A stretch of DNA of 64,000 nucleotides from Actinoplanes flavus (lineage in GTDB: Bacteria; Actinomycetota; Actinomycetes; Mycobacteriales; Micromonosporaceae): positions 1 through 64,000 of the forward strand of contig NZ_JAGFNS010000019.1 of the NCBI RefSeq assembly GCF_017592555.1, read 5' to 3'. The position numbers and the translations under genes are program-made. Of the stretch, positions 59,873 to 64,000 are shown one piece after another; the first letter of the stretch is position 1; each line of letters begins with the position of its first letter. The notes under the pieces were generated by a model that did no database searches, was not told the origin of the DNA, and saw only the letters and a list, made by a program, of their open reading frames with translations.

Positions 59873-60115
59873 ATGATGCTCATCCCCTGCCCCTGGTGCG
59901 GGCCCCGTGACGAGTCCGAGTTCCACTACGGCGGGCAGGCCGGGGTGGCCTATCCGGCCGACCCGGACGCGCTCTCCGACGAGGAGTGGGCGCGGTACCT
60001 GTTCTTCCGCGACAACCCGAAGGGCCCGTTCCGCGAGCGGTGGAGCCACAGCGCCGGCTGCCGCCGCTGGTTCAGCCTGGTCCGCGACACCGTGACGAAC
60101 GAGGTACTGAGATGA
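59873..60115 (+). CDS. soxD: Sarcosine oxidase delta subunit
   Basis: Small subunit of 80 residues that binds zinc. CPWCGPRDESEFHYGG near the start and HSAGCRRWF near the end supply the Cys/His ligands. It is needed for assembly of the heterotetramer. It overlaps soxA by ATGA. Two adjacent ATG codons are possible starts. Confidence 0.93.
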   Translation: MMLIPCPWCGPRDESEFHYGGQAGVAYPADPDALSDEEWARYLFFRDNPKGPFRERWSHSAGCRRWFSLVRDTVTNEVLR

Positions 60116-62844
60116 GCCAGGCGTTCCGTACCGAGGCGGGTGGGCTCGTGGACCGGGGCCGCGCGCTGGCCTTCCTGTTCGACGGCCGGGAGTACGAGGG
60201 GCATCCCGGTGACACGCTCGCGTCGGCGCTGCTCGCCAACGGGGTCCACCGGGTCTCGTCGGGGATCCGGACCGGGCGACCGCGCGGGATCTTCGCGGCC
60301 GGGGTGGAGGAGCCGAACGCCCTGGTCCAGATCGAGGAGCCGTTCCCGGAGCCGATGCTGACGGCGACCACCGTGGAGCTGTACGACGGGCTCGTGGCGC
60401 GCGGCCTGCGCGGCCGGGGCCGGCTCGCGGCGGATCCCGACCCGGGCCGGTACGACGGGATGTACGCGCACTGCGACGTCCTGGTCATCGGCGCCGGACC
60501 GGCCGGGCTGGCGGCCGCCGCGGTGGCCGCGTCGTCAGGCGCCCGGGTCGTCGTCGTCGACGACCAGATCCGGGCGGGCGGCAGCCTGCTCGGCACCGGT
60601 GAGCACCTGGACTGGGTGGACCGGGTGGCCGCCGAGTTGGCGGCCGCCCCCGAGGTGCGGCTGCTGACCCGGACCACGGCGGTCGGCTACTACGACGACA
60701 ACTACGTGGTGGCGGTGCAGCGGCGGCCGGGGCTGCCGGAGCACCGGGCCCGGGAGCGGGTGTGGCGGATCCGGGCGCGCCGGGTCGTTCTCGCCACCGG
60801 GGCGCACGAGCGGTCGGTGGCGTTCGCCGGCAACGACCGGCCGGGCGTCATGCTGGCCGGTTCGGCGCGCACCTACGTCAACCGGTACGGCGTGCTGCCC
60901 GGCCGCCGTGCCGTAGTGCTGACCGGCAACGACAGCGCGCACGACGCGGCCCGGGATCTGGCCGCCGCCGGCGTGGAGATCGCCGCGATCGCCGATCTGC
61001 GGGACGGCTGGGCGATCACCGGGGTGGCCGGGACCGAGCGGGTCGAGGCGGTGACGCTGCGGACCCCGGACGGCATCGAGCGCCGTCTGGAGGCGGATCT
61101 GCTGCTGGTGTCCGGTGGCTGGAATCCGGTGGGCGCGCTCTACAGCCAGGCCGGTGGGCGGCTCGTCCACGACCCCGGGCTGGCCGCCTTCCGTCCGGAC
61201 GGGAACTGCCGGCAGGCACTGGAGGTCGCCGGGGCCGCCGCGGGTTCGTACACCCTGGGGGTTTGTCTCGCCGAGGGAGCCGCGGCCGGGAGGCGCGCCG
61301 CCGAGGCCGCCGGTCTCGAAGCCGGCGCGATCGTCCTGCCGGAGGTCAGCGACCCGGAGGGCAGGCCGCCGCTGGCCGTCTGGACGCTGCCCGGCGGGGA
61401 TCCGGCCACCGCGTTCGTGGATCTCCAGCGTGACGTGACGGTGGCCGACCTTACCCGGGCCACCGGCACCGGGATGCGCTCGGCCGAGCACGTGAAGCGC
61501 TACACCACCGCCGGGACCGCGCACGACCAGGGCAAGACGTCCGGGGCGCTGACCAGCGGGGTGATCGCGGAACTGCTCGGCGTGGAAGTCGGCGCGCTGG
61601 GTGTCACGACGTTCCGGCCGCCGTTCACGCCGGTGAGCTTCGCGGCGCTGGCCGGCCGGAACCGGGGCATGCGTTTCGATCCGGTCCGGGTGACCGCCCT
61701 GCACGCCTGGCACGAGGCGAACGGCGCCCGCTTCGAGAACGTCGGCCAGTGGAAGCGGCCGTGGTACTACCCGCGCGAGGGCGAGGACATGGCCGCCGCC
61801 GTGCTGCGCGAGTGCTGGGCGGCCCGGGAGGGCGTCGCGATGATGGACGCCTCCACTCTCGGCAAGATCGACGTGCGCGGGCCGGACGCCGCGGTGTTCC
61901 TGGATCGCCTGTACACCAACATGATCAGCACGCTGGCGCCGGGCGCGATCCGGTACGGCGTGATGTGCCGCCCGGACGGCATGGTGTTCGACGACGGCAC
62001 CGTGATCCGCCTGGCCGAGGACCGTTTCCTGGTCACCACCACGACCGGCAACGCCGCCGCGGTCCTGGACTGGATGGAGGAGTGGCTCCAGACCGAGTGG
62101 CCGGAACTGCGCGTGCACTGCACCTCGGTCACCGAGCAGTGGGCCACCGTGGCGCTGGTCGGACCGGACTCCCGCCGGGTTCTCGCCACGCTGGCGCCCG
62201 CCCTCGACGTGAGCCGTGCCGGTTTCCCGTTCATGACGTGGCGGGACGCCGAGGTGGCCGGCCGCACCGCGCGGGTCTGCCGGATCAGCTTCTCCGGCGA
62301 ACTGGCCTACGAGATCAACGTGAGCTGGTGGGACGCCGTCGCGCTGTGGGAGGCGCTGCTGGCGGCCGGCGCGCCGTTCGGCATCACGCCCTACGGCACC
62401 GAGACCATGCACGTGCTGCGCGCCGAGAAGGGCTACCCGATCATCGGGCAGGACACCGACGGCACGGTCACCCCGCACGATCTGGGGCTGGGCTGGGCGG
62501 TCTCGCGCAAGAAGGCCGATTTCATCGGCCGCAGATCCTTTTCCCGTACGGACACCGCGCGCCCGGACCGCAAGCAGCTGGTCGGGCTGCTGCCGGACGC
62601 CGGATCGCTGCTGCCGGAGGGCTCGCACCTGCTCACCGGGCCGGACGAGACGGCCGCCCTGGGGCACGTGACGTCGTCGTACCACAGCGCGGCGCTGGGC
62701 CGGACCTTCGCGCTGGCCCTGGTGCGCGGCGGCCGTGACCTGATCGGACAGACGCTGTGGGCCACCCTCGACGACGGCGTGACACCGGTGACGGTCACCG
62801 GTTCGGTGCTCTACGACCCGGAAGGAACCCGGCGAGATGGCTGA
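60112..62844 (+). CDS. soxA: Sarcosine oxidase alpha subunit
   Basis: Large subunit of 910 residues. The N-terminal 2Fe-2S-like fold is without cluster cysteines; an NAD-binding domain has VLVIGAGPAGLAAAAVAASSG. A second Rossmann segment follows (VVLTGNDSAHDAARDLAAAG), and the C-terminal half is a GcvT-like tetrahydrofolate domain (MMDASTLGKIDVRGPDAAVFLDRLYTN, ISFSGELAYEINVSWWDAV, LRAEKGYPIIGQDTDG). It channels the imine to form glycine and methylene-THF. Its stop overlaps soxG by 8 bases. Confidence 0.93.
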   Translation: MSQAFRTEAGGLVDRGRALAFLFDGREYEGHPGDTLASALLANGVHRVSSGIRTGRPRGIFAAGVEEPNALVQIEEPFPEPMLTATTVELYDGLVARGLRGRGRLAADPDPGRYDGMYAHCDVLVIGAGPAGLAAAAVAASSGARVVVVDDQIRAGGSLLGTGEHLDWVDRVAAELAAAPEVRLLTRTTAVGYYDDNYVVAVQRRPGLPEHRARERVWRIRARRVVLATGAHERSVAFAGNDRPGVMLAGSARTYVNRYGVLPGRRAVVLTGNDSAHDAARDLAAAGVEIAAIADLRDGWAITGVAGTERVEAVTLRTPDGIERRLEADLLLVSGGWNPVGALYSQAGGRLVHDPGLAAFRPDGNCRQALEVAGAAAGSYTLGVCLAEGAAAGRRAAEAAGLEAGAIVLPEVSDPEGRPPLAVWTLPGGDPATAFVDLQRDVTVADLTRATGTGMRSAEHVKRYTTAGTAHDQGKTSGALTSGVIAELLGVEVGALGVTTFRPPFTPVSFAALAGRNRGMRFDPVRVTALHAWHEANGARFENVGQWKRPWYYPREGEDMAAAVLRECWAAREGVAMMDASTLGKIDVRGPDAAVFLDRLYTNMISTLAPGAIRYGVMCRPDGMVFDDGTVIRLAEDRFLVTTTTGNAAAVLDWMEEWLQTEWPELRVHCTSVTEQWATVALVGPDSRRVLATLAPALDVSRAGFPFMTWRDAEVAGRTARVCRISFSGELAYEINVSWWDAVALWEALLAAGAPFGITPYGTETMHVLRAEKGYPIIGQDTDGTVTPHDLGLGWAVSRKKADFIGRRSFSRTDTARPDRKQLVGLLPDAGSLLPEGSHLLTGPDETAALGHVTSSYHSAALGRTFALALVRGGRDLIGQTLWATLDDGVTPVTVTGSVLYDPEGTRRDG

Positions 62845-63304
62845 GCGGAATTCCCCTCTGGGCGGCGCCGCGGACCGGCTGGCGGCGGTGGCGGCCGCGA
62901 CCGGCGGCGCGGTCACCGTGGCCGAGGTGCCGTTCCTGACCCAGCTCAACGTACGGACCCGTCCGTCCGGTGATGTGAACGTTCTCCAGCTCGGCCCGGA
63001 CGAATGGCTGGTCGTCGGGTCGTCGGCGTCCGCCGTCGGAGCGGCGGTGGACGTCTCGGCTCAGCGCACCACCGTGGCCGTGGGCGGCTCCCGGGTGCTC
63101 GACCTGTTGGCGATGGGCTGCGCGATCGACCTTCACCCGCGTGTCTTCCGGGTCGGCGACTGTGCACAGACGACGTTGGCGCACGCGCCGGTGATCATCT
63201 GGCGGCGGGAGACGGAGTTCTGGATTTTGGTGCGGTCGTCCTTCGCGGCGCATCTGGCCGACTGGATCGTCGACGCCGCACAGGAATTCACAGCGGGTGA
63301 CTGA
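62837..63304 (+). CDS. soxG: Sarcosine oxidase gamma subunit
   Basis: Subunit of 155 residues. Conserved elements are FLTQLNVRTRP, LGPDEWLVVG, SRVLDLLAMGCAIDLHPRVF and FWILVRSSFAAHLADWIVDAA. It completes the soxBDAG set. The 267 bp that follow (to 63571) contain no gene or clear terminator that I can support. Confidence 0.92.
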   Translation: MAERNSPLGGAADRLAAVAAATGGAVTVAEVPFLTQLNVRTRPSGDVNVLQLGPDEWLVVGSSASAVGAAVDVSAQRTTVAVGGSRVLDLLAMGCAIDLHPRVFRVGDCAQTTLAHAPVIIWRRETEFWILVRSSFAAHLADWIVDAAQEFTAGD

Positions 63305-63571
63305 TAACGCTCCCATCTCACGATGAGTAATCGCAACAATGCTATTCGACGTTGCACCATCGTAAATTTCGGCTCGCACTGTTGACCATCAAGGACGAAG
63401 AGACGATTCTGTTCCGGCGGTCCCCGAAGATCAGTTCCATTACCGGCGACCGCGATTCCCTGGCGCCACCCCCCGCTTCACGTAACAAACTTTGCGGATC
63501 GACCGCAATGAATCGACGTGTACGCCGGCCGTGAGCGAGCCGAGCCGGCGGTCGACAAAGGAGCTGATCGC

Positions 63572-64000
63572 TTGTCCGTCCATGCTGAGGGCGCCGAGCA
63601 GTCCGAGCCGGGCGGGAACGCGCCGGCCCCCAGCAGCCACCCCGGCGACGAGAGAGCGCGATCACGACGCGCCGGTGGGACGATCCGCCGGCGCGTGGTG
63701 CGTACCCTCGCCCTGCCGGTGGCCACCACCCTGGTGCTGCTCACCATCGTGGCCGTCGGCGAGGTCGGCAACTACCGCACCGCCTCGGACACCGCCCGCG
63801 CCGTCACCATCGACCTCGCCGTCCAGGAGCTGGTCCAGGACCTCCAGACCGAACGTGGCCTGACCGCCGGCCTGCTCGGCGGCAACGACGGCTTCCGCGC
63901 CGAGCTGCTGCCCGCCCGCGACGCGGTCGACCTGCGGCGCGACCAGCTGGAGGTGCTGATCGCCGACGGCGGCGACGTGGAGGACCGGGTCGGCGCGGCG
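63572..64000 (+). CDS. Sensor histidine kinase with NIT domain, 5' part only
   Basis: The window ends inside this gene after 143 codons. A TTG start with AAAGGAG seven bases upstream begins a Ser/Gly-rich cytoplasmic segment of about 35 residues. A basic stretch (RSRRAGGTIRRRVVRTL), one transmembrane helix (about 50-67, ALPVATTLVLLTIVAVGEV) and the start of an extracellular nitrate/nitrite-sensing (NIT) helical domain follow (VQELVQDLQTERGLTAGLLGG, LLPARDAVDLRRDQLEVL). The DLQTERGLT motif is typical. In Streptomyces and Actinoplanes such proteins are large NIT-HAMP-ATPase kinases, so a histidine kinase is expected. Confidence 0.8.
   Translation, partial: MSVHAEGAEQSEPGGNAPAPSSHPGDERARSRRAGGTIRRRVVRTLALPVATTLVLLTIVAVGEVGNYRTASDTARAVTIDLAVQELVQDLQTERGLTAGLLGGNDGFRAELLPARDAVDLRRDQLEVLIADGGDVEDRVGAA

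Noticed and set aside
63305..63571. Short frames between soxG and the NIT kinase gene
   Set aside because: They are small, lack ribosome-binding sites and show no recognisable product.
1..64000. tRNA, rRNA, CRISPR arrays and complete insertion sequences
   Set aside because: I looked for cloverleaf and rRNA-like segments, regular repeats with spacers, and transposase frames with inverted ends, and saw none. A covariance-model scan would be more sensitive.

Overview
The window looks like chromosome of a high-GC, soil-type actinobacterium, most like an Actinoplanes-type member of the Micromonosporaceae. The reasons are the strong G/C bias at third codon positions, many GTG/TTG starts and short overlaps between genes, leaderless promoters, secreted carbohydrate-active enzymes with family-2 cellulose-binding modules (CBM2), and CebR-like operators (GGGAGCGCTCCC). 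I saw no rRNA, tRNA, CRISPR array or complete insertion sequence. The genus is an inference.

Layout. 0.2-3.7 kb: a small HTH/DUF2087 regulator, a secreted AA10 lytic polysaccharide monooxygenase with CBM2, an orphan CebR box, a decayed ATPase gene and a SLOG-fold protein. 3.9-12.1 kb: a complete protocatechuate branch of the beta-ketoadipate pathway (pcaH-G-B-DC-F-I-J, minus strand), a divergent IclR regulator and pobA. Two similar inverted repeats in front of these genes look like the regulator's operators. 12.1-14.8 kb: a holin-like protein antisense to the end of pobA, a DedA protein fused to a degenerate PAP2 domain, and a flavodoxin-fold oxidoreductase.

14.8-23.1 kb is a scarred accessory island. 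Three pieces of one radical-SAM/B12-binding gene (TIGR04013-like) surround a plant cell-wall cassette: a GH10 xylanase-CBM2, a scar of a GH62 arabinofuranosidase, a second CBM2-GH62 gene with an in-frame amber stop, and an esterase-CBM2. The two outer pieces would join into one continuous stretch of the radical-SAM gene if the 5.8 kb between them were a circle. A 100-base tract of only G and C at 22980-23079 warns of an assembly problem on the right edge.

23.1-39.9 kb: a secreted CocE/NonD-type hydrolase and an M6-type metalloprotease; a locus with an ECF sigma factor, a lipoprotein, a Ser/Thr kinase and a secreted protein that share an unrecognised cysteine-patterned domain; a multi-sensor histidine kinase; a large secreted glycoside hydrolase; a GNAT acetyltransferase; an LprG-like lipoprotein coupled to a P55-like MFS transporter; and a single-pass membrane protein. 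40.0-44.4 kb: a tripartite tricarboxylate transporter (tctCBA) and an Lcp-type rubber oxygenase.

44.4-63.3 kb is a choline/glycine-betaine catabolic supercluster. ABC uptake (proVWX) feeds choline dehydrogenase, betaine aldehyde dehydrogenase, a three-component Rieske monooxygenase for glycine betaine, a dimethylglycine oxidase and heterotetrameric sarcosine oxidase (soxBDAG), ending at glycine and one-carbon units. It forms two divergent arms around an IclR regulator, and related motifs sit just before the first gene of each arm. The window ends inside a nitrate/nitrite-sensing (NIT) histidine kinase.
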